Numbered from the stretch's first letter, positions 1 to 9,176 are shown. The stretch is DNA of 64,000 nucleotides from Streptomyces olivaceus (GCF_000721235.1 NZ_JOFH01000020.1:1-64000), one strand, 5' to 3'. The notes: a model not told the origin generated them from the letters alone. A program made the numbers and translations.

Positions 1-147
1 CCCGGGGGTTGTGCGGGTGCGGGGCGGGGCGGGGGTGGGTGTGCGCGGCCCGGCGTCGGTCGGGTGCTGGGCGTGGGTGCGGGGCGGGGGTGGGTCGCGC
101 TGCCCGGCGCTTGCGGGGTGCCGCTGCGCCCACCCGTGCCGCCCCAG

Positions 148-221
148 CGGCACGACTGCCCGCAGCTGGGGCGGCACGACTGCCCGCAGTGGCGGGGGCG
201 TGCGGCTGCCCGCAGCTGGGG
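148..221. repeat. Tandem 24-bp repeat, about three units
   Basis: Units begin at 148, 172 and about 197. The first two share CGGCACGACTGCCCGCAG and the third keeps CTGCCCGCAGCTGGGG. The array lies just past the stop of the minus-strand regulator gene. The rest of 1-227 is very GC-rich with no supported gene. The spacing is far too short and the spacers too similar for a CRISPR array. Confidence 0.7.
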
Positions 222-227
222 TGGTAG

Positions 228-1613
228 TCAGGCGGGGCGGGGTAGGGCTGCGTGGTGGTTCAGGAAGGCCGCGACCGTGCCGGTGCGGCGGTGGGGGAGC
301 AGGACGCGGGACGTGCCGGCCAGCATCGTGCGGACGCGGGACGACTGGACCTCGCCCAGCAGGTCCAGGACCCGCATGCCCGCCGCCGCGGCCTCGTCGG
401 GCCGGCCGCCGCGGGCCAGATCGTCGGCCAGCTCCGCCGAGTACAGCGCGAGGTTCCGGGTGAAGTGCGGGTCCTGCAGGTCCGCCGCCCGCCGCGCGTG
501 TCGTGCGGCGCGGGGCCAGTCGCCCAGGGCGGACCAGCACTGCGCCTCCAGGCCCGCCAGTTCGGCCGCGCCGTAGAAGCTCATCCACTCGGGGTCGGTG
601 TCCGAGGGGCCCCGCTCGAAGAAGGACTGCGCGCGGCCCAGCGCCTGCTCGCAGCCGACGCGGTCGGCGAGTCCGGCCCAGCCGCCCGCCTCGCGCAGCG
701 CCAGCAGGGACATCAGCCGGGCCGAGCCCAGCGGTCCGGCGGCGCGCTGCGCGGCCTGGGCCGCCCGTACCGCCTCGCGCGGGCGCGCCGCGTCGCGGGC
801 CAGGAACGCCATGTTGCAGAAGGCGTGCGCCTCCAGGCCCGGGTCGCCGGTCATCCGCGAGGTGGCGAGGGCCTCGGCGTAGTGCGAGCGCGCGTCGTCG
901 AAGCGGCCGGAGTCGTGCGCCAGCCACCCCACCGAGATGGCCAGTTCACCGGCGCCCGTGCAGAGCCGGTCCGTGGTCGCCTGCCGGGAGGCGCCGGCGT
1001 CCAGCAGCGCGTAAGCGGTGCGCAACGGAGCCCCCGCGCGCCGGTACAGGCCGTCCGCGCCGTGCCGGTCGTCCAGCAACCGGATCCGGCGGACGGCCTC
1101 TTCGAGCGCGTCGGCCTCGTCCGGTCCGGCGCGGCGCACGGGGCGTCCGGCCGCCGCCGCGTCGAGGGCGAGCCCCAGGGGGCCCAGCGAGGCGGCGGCC
1201 ACCGTGGCACCGCTCGTCATGAATGCGCGACGCAGCACGTCGCTCTCCTCGTTGTCGTCGTACGTCTCATGCGTGTCATACGGCTCATCCGTGCTCCGCG
1301 TCTCACCCGCGGCGCGCGCCTGGCGGCCGCGTACCGACGCGCGGGGTGCGAAACCCAGGTCGGTGAGGGTGCGGCCCGGGAACATGTGCAGGAACACGCG
1401 TTCATAGGCGTAGTTGGGGCAACGGATCTCGCCCGCCTCGACCCGGCCGACGTAGCGCGCGTCGCAGCTGACCCGCTCGCCGATCTCGCGCGCGGCCCGG
1501 CGGACCGCCGCCGCGAACTCGGCCGGCGAGCGCTTGCCGCGCAGCCGCCGGAAGGCGAGGTTCGGCCGCGGTGGCCGTTCGGGCTGGGCGGAGGTCACCG
1601 TTGACGACGCCAT
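228..1613 (-). CDS. Cytosolic HTH/TPR-repeat regulator (NsdA-like architecture)
   Basis: The 461-residue protein has an N-terminal helix-turn-helix-like segment (about residues 20-75, ending YVGRVEAGEIRCPNY), a low-complexity D/E/T linker, and a long alpha-helical C-terminal half with TPR-like spacing (RFDDARSHYAEALATSR). This architecture is typical of Streptomyces developmental or antibiotic regulators such as NsdA; I infer a regulatory role only. The start was chosen at MASSTV because AGAGGA sits 7 nt upstream; a start 11 codons further out has no such site. It stands alone, with its 3' end next to the tandem repeat. The target genes cannot be read from the sequence. Confidence 0.72.
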   Translation of the reverse strand: MASSTVTSAQPERPPRPNLAFRRLRGKRSPAEFAAAVRRAAREIGERVSCDARYVGRVEAGEIRCPNYAYERVFLHMFPGRTLTDLGFAPRASVRGRQARAAGETRSTDEPYDTHETYDDNEESDVLRRAFMTSGATVAAASLGPLGLALDAAAAGRPVRRAGPDEADALEEAVRRIRLLDDRHGADGLYRRAGAPLRTAYALLDAGASRQATTDRLCTGAGELAISVGWLAHDSGRFDDARSHYAEALATSRMTGDPGLEAHAFCNMAFLARDAARPREAVRAAQAAQRAAGPLGSARLMSLLALREAGGWAGLADRVGCEQALGRAQSFFERGPSDTDPEWMSFYGAAELAGLEAQCWSALGDWPRAARHARRAADLQDPHFTRNLALYSAELADDLARGGRPDEAAAAGMRVLDLLGEVQSSRVRTMLAGTSRVLLPHRRTGTVAAFLNHHAALPRPA

Positions 1614-1865
1614 GGCCGGGTCCTCTCGTGCGAACCGTCGAACCATGCCGGGAAGGGCGCGGGCCTGTTTCCGGCGAGCAAGAACGTACCGGCTGTGACG
1701 GAGTGGACACAGGCTGTTTGGCTACAAATCGGATATCTCCCCCGTGATCTGCCATGAAGTGCCATCCTTTGCGGCGGCTTTGCGCGTAGCCGTTGACGGT
1801 CCGCCGCGTTGAACCGGGTGGACCGGGAGGTCCCGACTCGTGTGACTCGTCCGAGGAGGAGTTCC

Positions 1866-2273
1866 GTGGTGGAGGTCCGGATGGACATCAGGATGGACAC
1901 CGGCGTCAGCGATCCGACCTGCGACGCCTGCGACGTCGTGACCGTGCCGACCCGGCAGGGTCTGGAGGCGGTCGACATCCTCAGGCGCGCGGCCCGCGAG
2001 GGGGTGGGGTCGGTGATCCACGACGACGGCTGCGACACCCTCGGTTTCCTGGTGCCGCCGGGCACCGCCGCCGCCTGGGACGTGCCGGGCAGCACCTGTC
2101 TGGAGACGGACGGCCGCGGCCTGAGCGTCGACGTGGAGGCCGAGCCGCCCGTGGAGGGCTCCGACTGGCTGCTGCCGCCCGGCGAGGCCGACCTGGCGAC
2201 CGACCCCGCCGTACTGCGGGCCGCGCTCGGCGAGGCCGCCCGGCTGATCAGGGCGGCGGACAGCTGCCGCTGA
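1866..2273 (+). CDS. Small conserved protein of unknown function
   Basis: The 135-residue acidic protein is divergent from the HTH/TPR gene. I used the GTG start because GAGGA lies about 5 nt upstream; an ATG 19 codons earlier lacks a ribosome site. Visible features are a Cys pair (CDAC) near residue 16, the segment CDVVTVPTRQGLEAVDILRR, and an acidic C-terminal helix. There is no signal peptide or membrane segment. I do not recognise a family with a known function. Divergent placement next to a regulator gene suggests, but does not prove, a functional link. Confidence 0.6.
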   Translation: MVEVRMDIRMDTGVSDPTCDACDVVTVPTRQGLEAVDILRRAAREGVGSVIHDDGCDTLGFLVPPGTAAAWDVPGSTCLETDGRGLSVDVEAEPPVEGSDWLLPPGEADLATDPAVLRAALGEAARLIRAADSCR

Positions 2274-2336
2274 GCGCCCGGGCCGCGTCCGCCCGGTCGT
2301 GCTCCGTGGAACTTCCCGGCCCGGCGACCGCCGATA

Positions 2337-2380
2337 ATGGGCCGATGGGAAAGTCCGGTCATGGGCCGATGGGAAAGTCC
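2337..2380 (+). repeat. 20-bp direct repeat (24-bp period) over the start codon
   Basis: ATGGGCCGATGGGAAAGTCC occurs at 2337-2356 and again at 2361-2380. The 24-bp period equals 8 codons, so the next gene keeps its frame and gains a second in-frame ATG (2345 and 2369) and a repeated MGKS. Confidence 0.85.
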
Positions 2381-3241
2381 AGGAACAGTCGCCGCGGGCG
2401 TGCTGCGGCCGAGTCCGTCGTCGAGGACGTCGACGGCGGGCGGGCCGAGCTGGTGCCCGACCGCGACCGGCCCAGGGCCTGGACGCTGCTGATCGACGGC
2501 GCCCCGCAGTCCCACGTCGACCTCGACGACCCGGCGTACCTGTCCTTCGAGTACCAGCGCCGCATCGGGCACGTCATCGACCTGGCCGCCCCGCCGGGGA
2601 AACCCGTCCGGGCCGTGCACCTCGGCGGCGGCGCCCTCACCCTCGCCCGCTACGTCGCCGCCACCCGCCCCCGCTCCACCCAGCAGGTGGTCGAGCGGGA
2701 CGCCGCCCTCGTCCGGCTGGTCCGCCGGGAACTCCCCCCGGACCCCGGCGCACGGATACGGGTGCGTTCCACCGACGCCCGCGCGGGGCTGGCCAAGGTG
2801 CCCGACGGCTGGGCGGACCTGGTCGTCGCCGACGTCTTCGGCGGGGCCCGTACGCCCGCCCACCTGACGTCCACCGAGTTCCTCGACGACGTACGGCGCG
2901 CGCTCGCGCCCGGCGGGGTCTACGCCGCCAACCTCGCCGACGGGCCGCCCCTGGCCCACCTGCGCGGCCAGATCGCCACCGCCGCCTGCCGGTTCGCGGA
3001 ACTCGCCCTCGTCGCCGACCCCGCCGTACTGCGCGGCAGGCGGTTCGGCAACGCGGTCCTCGTCGCCCGCGACCACCCGCTGCCGATCGCCGAACTGACC
3101 CGCCGCGCGGCCTCCGACCCCCACCCCGCGCGCGTGGAACACGGCCGCGCGCTCACCGACTTCACCGGCGGCGCCGTACCCGTGACGGACGCCGCGGCGG
3201 TCGACTCGCCGGCGCCGCCGGACTCGGTGTTCACCAAGTGA
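2345..3241 (+). CDS. Spermidine-synthase-like / class I SAM-binding protein
   Basis: The 298-residue protein has a Rossmann SAM-dependent-transferase fold: VRAVHLGGGALTLARYVA (glycine-rich motif I), an acidic VVERDAALVRLVRRE strand end, and DLVVADVFGG (motif II/III). It belongs to the spermidine-synthase-like group common in actinomycetes; its substrate cannot be told. It lacks the membrane segments of the fused transporter-synthase forms. The first ATG (2345) is preceded by GATAAT (2333-2338) with a 6-nt gap and no Shine-Dalgarno, suggesting a leaderless transcript. A 24-bp tandem duplication supplies an alternative ATG at 2369. Confidence 0.7.
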   Translation: MGKSGHGPMGKSRNSRRGRAAAESVVEDVDGGRAELVPDRDRPRAWTLLIDGAPQSHVDLDDPAYLSFEYQRRIGHVIDLAAPPGKPVRAVHLGGGALTLARYVAATRPRSTQQVVERDAALVRLVRRELPPDPGARIRVRSTDARAGLAKVPDGWADLVVADVFGGARTPAHLTSTEFLDDVRRALAPGGVYAANLADGPPLAHLRGQIATAACRFAELALVADPAVLRGRRFGNAVLVARDHPLPIAELTRRAASDPHPARVEHGRALTDFTGGAVPVTDAAAVDSPAPPDSVFTK

Positions 3242-3254
3242 GCCCGCGGGCCGC

Positions 3255-3824
3255 TCAGTACGTGCCGATCTCCACCCGCGGCGGGCCGTCGTGCCAGGTG
3301 CAGAAGACCGACACCCGGTCCGCGCCCGACGTGAACTCCACCCGGATCCACGACTCCGTCTTCCACACCTGCATCGACCAGCCCGCGCCCGGCGTCGCCG
3401 ACACCAGCGACGCGGACGCGGTGCCGAGGTCGAAGACCGCCCGGCCGCCGTCGGTGTCGTAGCTCTTGACCTCGCCGGACGCCGCGGGCGCGGGGTCCGA
3501 CGGGGTCTTGGGGGCGGAAGGCGGCGCCGGGTCCGACGGGGCGGGGTCCGGCTTCTCGGAGGTCTTGCTCGGTTCCGGCGACGGACTGGCCGAGGGCGAG
3601 GCGGAGGGCGACGGCCGGCTGGTGGAGGACGCCAGGGACTCCTCCTCGGCCCCGTCCCCGTCCCGCACGCTCGCGTCGGCCGCCGTGATGGGGAGCGCGC
3701 GGGGCGCGTCGTAGGCCGTGCCCGCCATCACCGTGTGCACGCCCCACCACGACAGCGTGACCGCCGCGCCGGTGGCGAGCAGCCAGGCGATCAGGTGGAC
3801 GAGTCCTCTGCGCATCGCGGCCAT
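3255..3824 (-). CDS. Membrane-anchored protein with Ser/Pro-rich stalk
   Basis: The 189-residue protein has one N-terminal hydrophobic segment (LVHLIAWLLATGAAVTLSWW), then a low-complexity S/P/A/E stalk of about 70 residues (SPSASPSASPSPEPS), then a compact extracytoplasmic domain ending in VSVFCTWHDGPPRVEIGTY. The fold suggests a surface-exposed, signal-anchored protein. The start (MAAMRRG) was placed just before the hydrophobic segment; a second ATG lies three codons later. It is divergent from a two-component system and could be an accessory or target of it, which is inference. I do not recognise a functional family. Confidence 0.6.
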   Translation of the reverse strand: MAAMRRGLVHLIAWLLATGAAVTLSWWGVHTVMAGTAYDAPRALPITAADASVRDGDGAEEESLASSTSRPSPSASPSASPSPEPSKTSEKPDPAPSDPAPPSAPKTPSDPAPAASGEVKSYDTDGGRAVFDLGTASASLVSATPGAGWSMQVWKTESWIRVEFTSGADRVSVFCTWHDGPPRVEIGTY

Positions 3825-3934
3825 ACTGCACCACCCGCCCCACCCGTGTCGCCCGAACGCGGTGTGACGGTGGCCCGTGCGGAGTTGTCCACAGGCTCGG
3901 ACCGCGTTGGTCCACATGGCGTACGGTGCCGCCC

Positions 3935-4654
3935 ATGGCAAGTGTGCTCGTGGTCGAGGACGACCAGTTCGTACGCTCGGCGCTGATCCGGCACCTGACC
4001 GACGCCGCGCACACCGTGCGCAGCGTCGGTACGGCGCTGGAGGCGCTGCGCGAGGTCGCCCATTTCCGGTTCGACGTCGTGATCCTCGACCTCGGACTGC
4101 CCGACCTGGACGGCTCCGAGGCGCTGAAGATGCTGCGCGGCATCACCGACGTTCCCGTCATCGTCGCCACCGCCCGCGACGACGAGACCGAGGTCGTACG
4201 GCTGTTGAACGCGGGCGCGGACGACTACCTCACCAAGCCGTTCTCCGTCGAGCACCTGTCGGCCCGGATGGCCGCCGTCCTGCGCCGTGCCCGCAGCGGA
4301 CCCGCGGAAGCGGCGCCCTCCAGCGTCATCCGCGTCGGCGGCCTCACCGTCGACCCGCTGCGCCGCCAGGCCGAACTCGACGGCGCACAACTCGACCTGA
4401 CCCGGCGCGAGTTCGACCTGCTCGCCTTCCTGGCCGGGCGGCCGGGCGTCGTCGTCCCCCGCAAGGAGCTGCTCGCCGAGGTGTGGCAGCAGTCGTACGG
4501 CGACGACCAGACCATCGACGTCCATCTGTCCTGGCTGCGCCGCAAGCTCGGCGAGACCGCGGCCCGCCCCCGCTACCTGCACACCCTGCGCGGCGTCGGC
4601 GTGAAGCTGGAGCCGCCGGCCGCCCAGTCTCCCGGAGCGGAGCCGCCACGATGA
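3935..4654 (+). CDS. OmpR/PhoB-family response regulator
   Basis: The 239-residue protein has a receiver domain (1-120) with acidic pocket VVEDD (residues 9-10), phospho-acceptor Asp52 in ILDLGLPDLDG and the conserved Lys in YLTKPFS. A C-terminal winged helix (about 135-228; TRREFDLLAFLAGRPGVVV, IDVHLSWLRRKLGE) binds DNA. The start at MASVLVVEDD follows TACGGT (3922-3927) by 7 nt without a Shine-Dalgarno, consistent with leaderless mRNA. Its stop overlaps the kinase start (ATGA), so the pair is translationally coupled. The signal and targets are unknown; neighbours are a stalked membrane protein and a secreted GH18 protein. Confidence 0.92.
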   Translation: MASVLVVEDDQFVRSALIRHLTDAAHTVRSVGTALEALREVAHFRFDVVILDLGLPDLDGSEALKMLRGITDVPVIVATARDDETEVVRLLNAGADDYLTKPFSVEHLSARMAAVLRRARSGPAEAAPSSVIRVGGLTVDPLRRQAELDGAQLDLTRREFDLLAFLAGRPGVVVPRKELLAEVWQQSYGDDQTIDVHLSWLRRKLGETAARPRYLHTLRGVGVKLEPPAAQSPGAEPPR

Positions 4655-6135
4655 GATGGGCCCTGGTCAAGGTGTCGCTGGCGGTCACGGCGATGGTCGT
4701 GGTCGCCTTCGCCGTGCCGCTCGGACTCGTCATCCGCGAGATGGCCCGGGACCGAGCCTTCTCCAACGCGGAGCGGGAGGCCGCGGCGGTCGCCCCGGCG
4801 CTGTCCATCACCACCGACCGCGAGCAGTTGGAGCGCGTCGTCGCCTCCGCGGGCTCGGACGCCGGAATGGCCGTGCACATACCGGCGACCGGAGCGGGGA
4901 GCAGGAACGGAGCCGGAAGCGAATCCGGAAGCGGAGCCCCAGCCGGAAGCGGGGGCGGAGAGGCGGACGGTGCCACCGACATCGGCCGGCAGCGTGCCAC
5001 CGACGAGGACATCGCCGCCGTGCGCGAGATGGGCCGTGCCTCCACCACCGAGGTGGACGGCGGCTCCACGCTCCTCCAGCCGGTCGCACTCAGCTCCGGC
5101 GAGATCGCCGTCGTCGAGGTCTACGTGCCCGAGTCCGCGGTCACCAACGGCGTGAACACCGCCTGGGCGGTGCTCGCGGCGGTCGGCGCCGCGCTGATCG
5201 TCGGCTCGGTGGCGGTCGCCGACCGGCTGGGCGTGCGGATGGTGCAGCCCGCGCAGCGCCTGGTCGAGGGCGCGCACGAGCTGGGGGAGGGGAAGCTGGG
5301 CGCGCGGGTGCCCGTGGAGGGGCCCAACGAACTGCGGCTCGCGGCGGTCGCGTTCAACTCCATGGCCGACCAGGTCGTACAACTCCTCGCCAACGAGCGC
5401 GAACTGGCCGCCGACCTGTCCCACCGCCTGCGCACCCCGCTGACCGTGCTGCGGCTCAACGCGGCCTCGCTGGGCGACGGTCCGGCCGCCGAGCAGACCC
5501 GGACCGCCGTCGAGCAGCTGGAGCGCGAGGTCGACACCATCATCCGTACCGCCCGGGACGCCAAGCCGCAGACGGCCGCGGCCGGGCCCGGAGCCGGGTG
5601 CGACGCCGCCGAGGTGGTCCGCGAGCGGATGGGGTTCTGGTCCGCACTCGCCGAGGACGAGGGCCGCAAGTGGCGGGTGGCCGGCGCCGACCGCCCGGTG
5701 CGCATACCCGTGGCCCGCACCGACCTGGCCGCCTCCCTCGACGCCCTGCTCGGCAACGTCTTCCGGCACACCGCCGAGGGCACCGCCTTCGCCGTCGACC
5801 TGCACAACGGCGAGGACGCGGTGATCGTGCTCGTCTCCGACGCGGGCGCCGGCATAACCGACCCCGATGCGGCGATGGCCCGCGGCCGCGGCTCCGGCAC
5901 CGACGGCTCGACCGGCCTCGGCCTGGACATCGTGCGCCGGATGGCCGAGTCCACCGGCGGCGACGTACGGATCGGCTCCTCCGTCCTCGGCGGCACCGAG
6001 GTGCGGATCTGGATCCAGCTCGACGGACAGGCGGCACCGGCGCGGCGCGGCCACCGCGGGTCCGTACGGCGCCGGCGGCAGCTGCGGCAGCCCCGGCAGG
6101 GCGCGACCATTAATCGCTCCCGATCCCTTCCTTAA
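4651..6135 (+). CDS. Membrane sensor histidine kinase, partner of the OmpR regulator
   Basis: The 494-residue protein has two membrane segments (about 5-27 and 168-190) bounding an extracytoplasmic sensor region of about 140 residues with a G/S/E-rich low-complexity stretch (about 85-110). HAMP follows (VQPAQRLVEGAHELGEGKLGARVPV), then a DHp domain with phospho-His258 in DLSHRLRTPLTVLR. The HATPase has an N-box (LLGNVFRHTAEG), G1 (VSDAGAGI) and G2 (STGLGLDIVRRM). It overlaps the regulator stop by 4 nt. The basic C-terminal tail (RRGHRGSVRRRRQLRQ) is unusual but uninterrupted. The ligand is unknown. Confidence 0.92.
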   Translation: MRWALVKVSLAVTAMVVVAFAVPLGLVIREMARDRAFSNAEREAAAVAPALSITTDREQLERVVASAGSDAGMAVHIPATGAGSRNGAGSESGSGAPAGSGGGEADGATDIGRQRATDEDIAAVREMGRASTTEVDGGSTLLQPVALSSGEIAVVEVYVPESAVTNGVNTAWAVLAAVGAALIVGSVAVADRLGVRMVQPAQRLVEGAHELGEGKLGARVPVEGPNELRLAAVAFNSMADQVVQLLANERELAADLSHRLRTPLTVLRLNAASLGDGPAAEQTRTAVEQLEREVDTIIRTARDAKPQTAAAGPGAGCDAAEVVRERMGFWSALAEDEGRKWRVAGADRPVRIPVARTDLAASLDALLGNVFRHTAEGTAFAVDLHNGEDAVIVLVSDAGAGITDPDAAMARGRGSGTDGSTGLGLDIVRRMAESTGGDVRIGSSVLGGTEVRIWIQLDGQAAPARRGHRGSVRRRRQLRQPRQGATINRSRSLP

Positions 6136-6265
6136 GCCCACCCTAAGATCGCCAACCGCCTTCCGTAACAGGGCCTTTGCCCGTTTGCGGGTCGCTAGCG
6201 TGCTGTCGCACCCCCACCCCCGCTCGTCCCCGCGGGGAACCGTGAACAGCGAAGGCAGGCACGTG

Positions 6266-7723
6266 ATGCGCACGCACCGACGCAAGGTCAGTGGCAGGAA
6301 CAAGGCGATCGGCGCCGTCGTCGCGGCGGCCGTGGCCGGTGGCGGGGCGCTGCTGTTCACCAGCACCGCCCAGGCGGCCCCGGTGGGTGCCGCGTACACG
6401 AAGACCAGCGAGTGGTCCACGGGCTACACCGGCCAGTACGTCGTCACCAACACCAGCGGCGGGGCGAAGACCGACTGGTCCCTCGAGTTCGACCTGCCCG
6501 AGGGCGCGAAGCTCGGCTCGCTGTGGAACGCCGAGTCGACGACCGACGGACAGCACGTCACCGTGACCCCGCCCAAGTGGGACACGGACGGCCTGAAGGC
6601 CGGCGAGTCCGTCACCGTCGGGTTCGTCGTCAACGGCACCGCCGACCCCACCGGCTGCCTCGTCGACGACGCCGCGTGCTCGACGGACGACGGCGCCACC
6701 CCCGAACCCAGCGGCCGCCCCACCGAGCCGCCGGCCCCCGAGCCCGGCGACACCGCCGAGCCCGCCCCGACGGACACCGGCACGGAGACCGCCCCGGCGC
6801 CCACCGGCGCCCCCGGCAACGGCACCAAGGCCGGCGCGGGCTTCGCCCCGTACGTCGACACCTCCCTCACCCCGGCCTACGACCTGCTGGCGAACGCCGA
6901 GGCGACCGGCGTGAAGAACTACACCCTCGCCTTCGTCACCGACGGCGGCGGCTGCACCCCGAAGTGGGGCGGCGTCACCGACCTCGGCGGCGACGCCGTC
7001 GCCGACCAGATCGGCGCCCTGCGGGAGGCGGGCGGCGACGTGCGCGTCTCCTTCGGTGGCGCCTCCGGCTCCGAACTCGGCACGACCTGCACCTCGGCCG
7101 ACGCGCTGAAGGCCGCGTACGCCGAGGTCGTCGACACCTACAACCTCACCAAGGTCGACTTCGACGTCGAGGGCGGCGCGCTGCCCGACACGGCCGCCAA
7201 CACCCGCCGCGCCCAGGCCATCGCCGCACTCCAGAAGGACCACCCCGACCTGGACGTCTCCTACACCCTCCCGGTGATGCCCGAGGGCCTCACCCAGGCG
7301 GGCGTCGACCTCCTCGCCGACGCGAAGGAGAACGGCGTGGACATCGGCAGCGTCAACATCATGGCGATGGACTACGGCCCCGCCTACAGCGACGACATGG
7401 GCACCTACGCCGAGCAGGCCGCCACCGCCACCCAGGCCCAGATCAAGGGCGTCCTCGGCCTCTCCGACGCGGACGCCTGGAAGGCGGTCGCCGTCACCCC
7501 GATGATCGGCGTCAACGACGTGGCCAGCGAGGTGTTCCAGGTCGAGGACGCCACCCAGCTCGTCGAGTTCGCCACGTCCAAGGGGCTCGGCGGACTGTCC
7601 ATGTGGTCCGCGACCCGCGACAAGGCCTGCCCCGGCGGTCCCAAGCCGTCGGCCGACGCCACCTGCAGCTCCATCGACCAGGAGGACAACGCCTTCGCCA
7701 AGGCCTTCGCCGCCTTCAACTGA
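6266..7723 (+). CDS. Secreted CBM2-GH18 chitinase-like protein
   Basis: The 485-residue protein has a signal peptide with predicted cleavage after AQA (residue 37), a family 2 carbohydrate-binding module (about 40-140; YVVTNTSGGAKTDWSLEFDL), a P/T/E linker (about 140-185), and a GH18 barrel to the C-terminus. The GH18 catalytic motif is visible as VDFDVEG with Glu302 as predicted proton donor, and VNIMAMDYG is the usual strand 6. GAAGGCAGG precedes the ATG. The expected role is extracellular hydrolysis of chitin or related N-acetyl-glucosamine polymers; activity is inferred. Two hairpins follow downstream. Confidence 0.85.
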   Translation: MRTHRRKVSGRNKAIGAVVAAAVAGGGALLFTSTAQAAPVGAAYTKTSEWSTGYTGQYVVTNTSGGAKTDWSLEFDLPEGAKLGSLWNAESTTDGQHVTVTPPKWDTDGLKAGESVTVGFVVNGTADPTGCLVDDAACSTDDGATPEPSGRPTEPPAPEPGDTAEPAPTDTGTETAPAPTGAPGNGTKAGAGFAPYVDTSLTPAYDLLANAEATGVKNYTLAFVTDGGGCTPKWGGVTDLGGDAVADQIGALREAGGDVRVSFGGASGSELGTTCTSADALKAAYAEVVDTYNLTKVDFDVEGGALPDTAANTRRAQAIAALQKDHPDLDVSYTLPVMPEGLTQAGVDLLADAKENGVDIGSVNIMAMDYGPAYSDDMGTYAEQAATATQAQIKGVLGLSDADAWKAVAVTPMIGVNDVASEVFQVEDATQLVEFATSKGLGGLSMWSATRDKACPGGPKPSADATCSSIDQEDNAFAKAFAAFN

Positions 7724-7846
7724 GCGAACTGAGCGAACTGAGCAACTGGGGCACTCCCCAGGGTCCTTCCGGCCGGGGCCGGCGCGCCCCGCCCGGACCG
7801 GGCCCTCCCGACCAGGGCCGGGCTTCCCCCCACACCGGCCCCACGA

Positions 7847-7884
7847 GCGGGGCGCGGTAACCCCCCACGGGTACCGCGCCCCGC
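7847..7884. terminator. Hairpin, probable bidirectional terminator
   Basis: Perfect 13-bp arms GCGGGGCGCGGTA (7847-7859) and TACCGCGCCCCGC (7872-7884) flank a 12-nt loop. It lies between convergent GH18 (+) and GH1 (-) coding regions. No U-tract is present, as is usual in Streptomyces. Confidence 0.75.
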
Positions 7885-7892
7885 ATCCGCCG

Positions 7893-7925
7893 CTCCGGCC
7901 CCGAGGAAGTACCCCGGGGCCGGAG
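7893..7925 (-). terminator. Hairpin after the GH1 stop
   Basis: 11-bp arms CTCCGGCCCCG (7893-7903) and CGGGGCCGGAG (7915-7925) with an 11-nt loop start 3 nt beyond the minus-strand stop codon at 7928. It probably ends the GH1 transcript. Confidence 0.7.
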
Positions 7926-7927
7926 AG

Positions 7928-9165
7928 TCACTCGGCCGCGTCCACCGGCGGCAGCGTTCCCGTGCGGGCCGCCCGCCCGTACCACAGGGCGCTCGACTTG
8001 GGCGTGCGCCGCTGGGAAGCGAAGTCGACGTACACGGCGCCGAACCGCTTCTCGTAGCCGTACGCCCACTCGAAGTTGTCCAGCAGCGACCACAGGTAGT
8101 AGCCGCGGACGTCGGCACCGTCGGTGATGGCCTGCCGGACCGCCGCGAGGTGGCCGTTCAGATAGGCGACGCGCCCGGGATCGTCCACCGTGCCGTCGGC
8201 GTCGGGCTTGTCGTCGTAGGCGGCGCCGTTCTCGCTGATGTACAGCGGCGTGCCGGGCGCCTCCCGGTGGTAGCGCATGATCAGCTCGTGCAGGCCGGTC
8301 GGGTCGACGCTCCAGCCCATCTCCGTACGCTCGCCCGGCGGCTGGTGGAAGGCCACGTCGTCCGCTGCCGGCCACGGCGAGTACTCGCTCGCGCCGTGAC
8401 CGTCGGCGCCCGGGACGCGTGCGCCCGGGTCCGCCGCCGACACGACGGTGGGCGTGTAGTAGTTGAGGCAGATCGCGTCGATGGGCTGCCGGATCTGCTC
8501 CAGGTCGCCGTCCTGGACGAACGACCAGTCGGTCAGCGGCGCCGTCGCCTCCAGCAGGGACTGCGGGTAGGCGCCGTGCAGGACCGGGCCGTGGAAGATC
8601 CCGCCCGACAGGTCGTCGATCTTCCGCGCCGCCGCCAGGTCCGCCGGGCTCTGCGTCAGCGGCCGGACCGGGGCGGTGTTGAGGCTGATCGCGACCGAGT
8701 TGCCGGCCGGCATCACCGAGCGCAGTGCCGCCGTGCCCAGGCCGTGCGCCAGGTTCAGGTGGTGCGCCGCGCGCAGCGCGGCCGCGGGCTCGGTGCGGCC
8801 GGGGGCGTGCACACCGGAGGCGTACCCCAGGAACGCGCTGCACCAGGGCTCGTTGAGCGTGATCCACTGCTTCACCCGGTCGCCGAGCGCCTCGCCGAGG
8901 AGCCGCGCGTACTCCGCGAACCGGTATGCCGTGTCCCGCTCGGGCCAGCCGCCCGCGTCCTCCAGCTCCTGCGGCAGGTCCCAGTGGTAGACGGTGAGGG
9001 CCGGTTCGATGCCCGCGGCCAGGAGCTCGTCGACCAGGCGGCGGTAGAAGTCCAGGCCGCGCTGGGCGGCGGGGCCGCGGCCGGTGGGCTGGACCCGGGA
9101 CCAGGAGACGGAGAAGCGGTACGCCTTGAGGCCGAGGTCCTTCATCAGGGCCACGTCGTCGCGGT
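7928..9165 (-). pseudogene. bglC: GH1 beta-glucosidase lacking its N-terminus (probable body of bglC)
   Basis: The region encodes residues from [19 protein letters not shown] to the normal C-terminus of a family 1 glycosidase. It contains the acid/base motif TLNEPW, the nucleophile motif [11 protein letters not shown] and the late motif [21 protein letters not shown]. About 72 N-terminal residues, including the barrel-opening WGAATASYQ segment, are missing. An ATG at 9211 is in frame but encodes unrelated sequence ([13 protein letters not shown]). The coding match starts exactly at a 55-bp inverted repeat (9111-9165) shared with 14798-14852. Joining 14581-14797, the repeat and 9110-7928 gives 1455 nt = 484 codons plus stop, uninterrupted. 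Expected role: cytosolic cellobiose hydrolysis. Confidence 0.8.
9111..9165 (-). repeat. 55-bp perfect inverted repeat, copy 1
   Basis: The reverse complement is identical over 55 of 55 bases to 14798-14852, and identity stops at the next base on both sides. It encodes [17 protein letters not shown] of GH1. It marks the exact breakpoint of this GH1 gene. Confidence 0.95.
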
Positions 9166-9176
9166 GAGCGCTCCCA
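9166..9176 (-). promoter_or_regulatory. Truncated CebR-type operator
   Basis: GAGCGCTCCCA on the + strand is 11 of the 14 bases of the known Streptomyces CebR box TGGGAGCGCTCCCA. The missing three bases fall inside the 55-bp repeat, so the operator is cut at the same breakpoint as the gene. It suggests that a CebR-controlled GH1 promoter once lay here. Confidence 0.6.

Noticed and set aside
148..221. CRISPR-like array
   Set aside because: The unit is repeated directly with no variable spacer, and there are no cas genes in the window.
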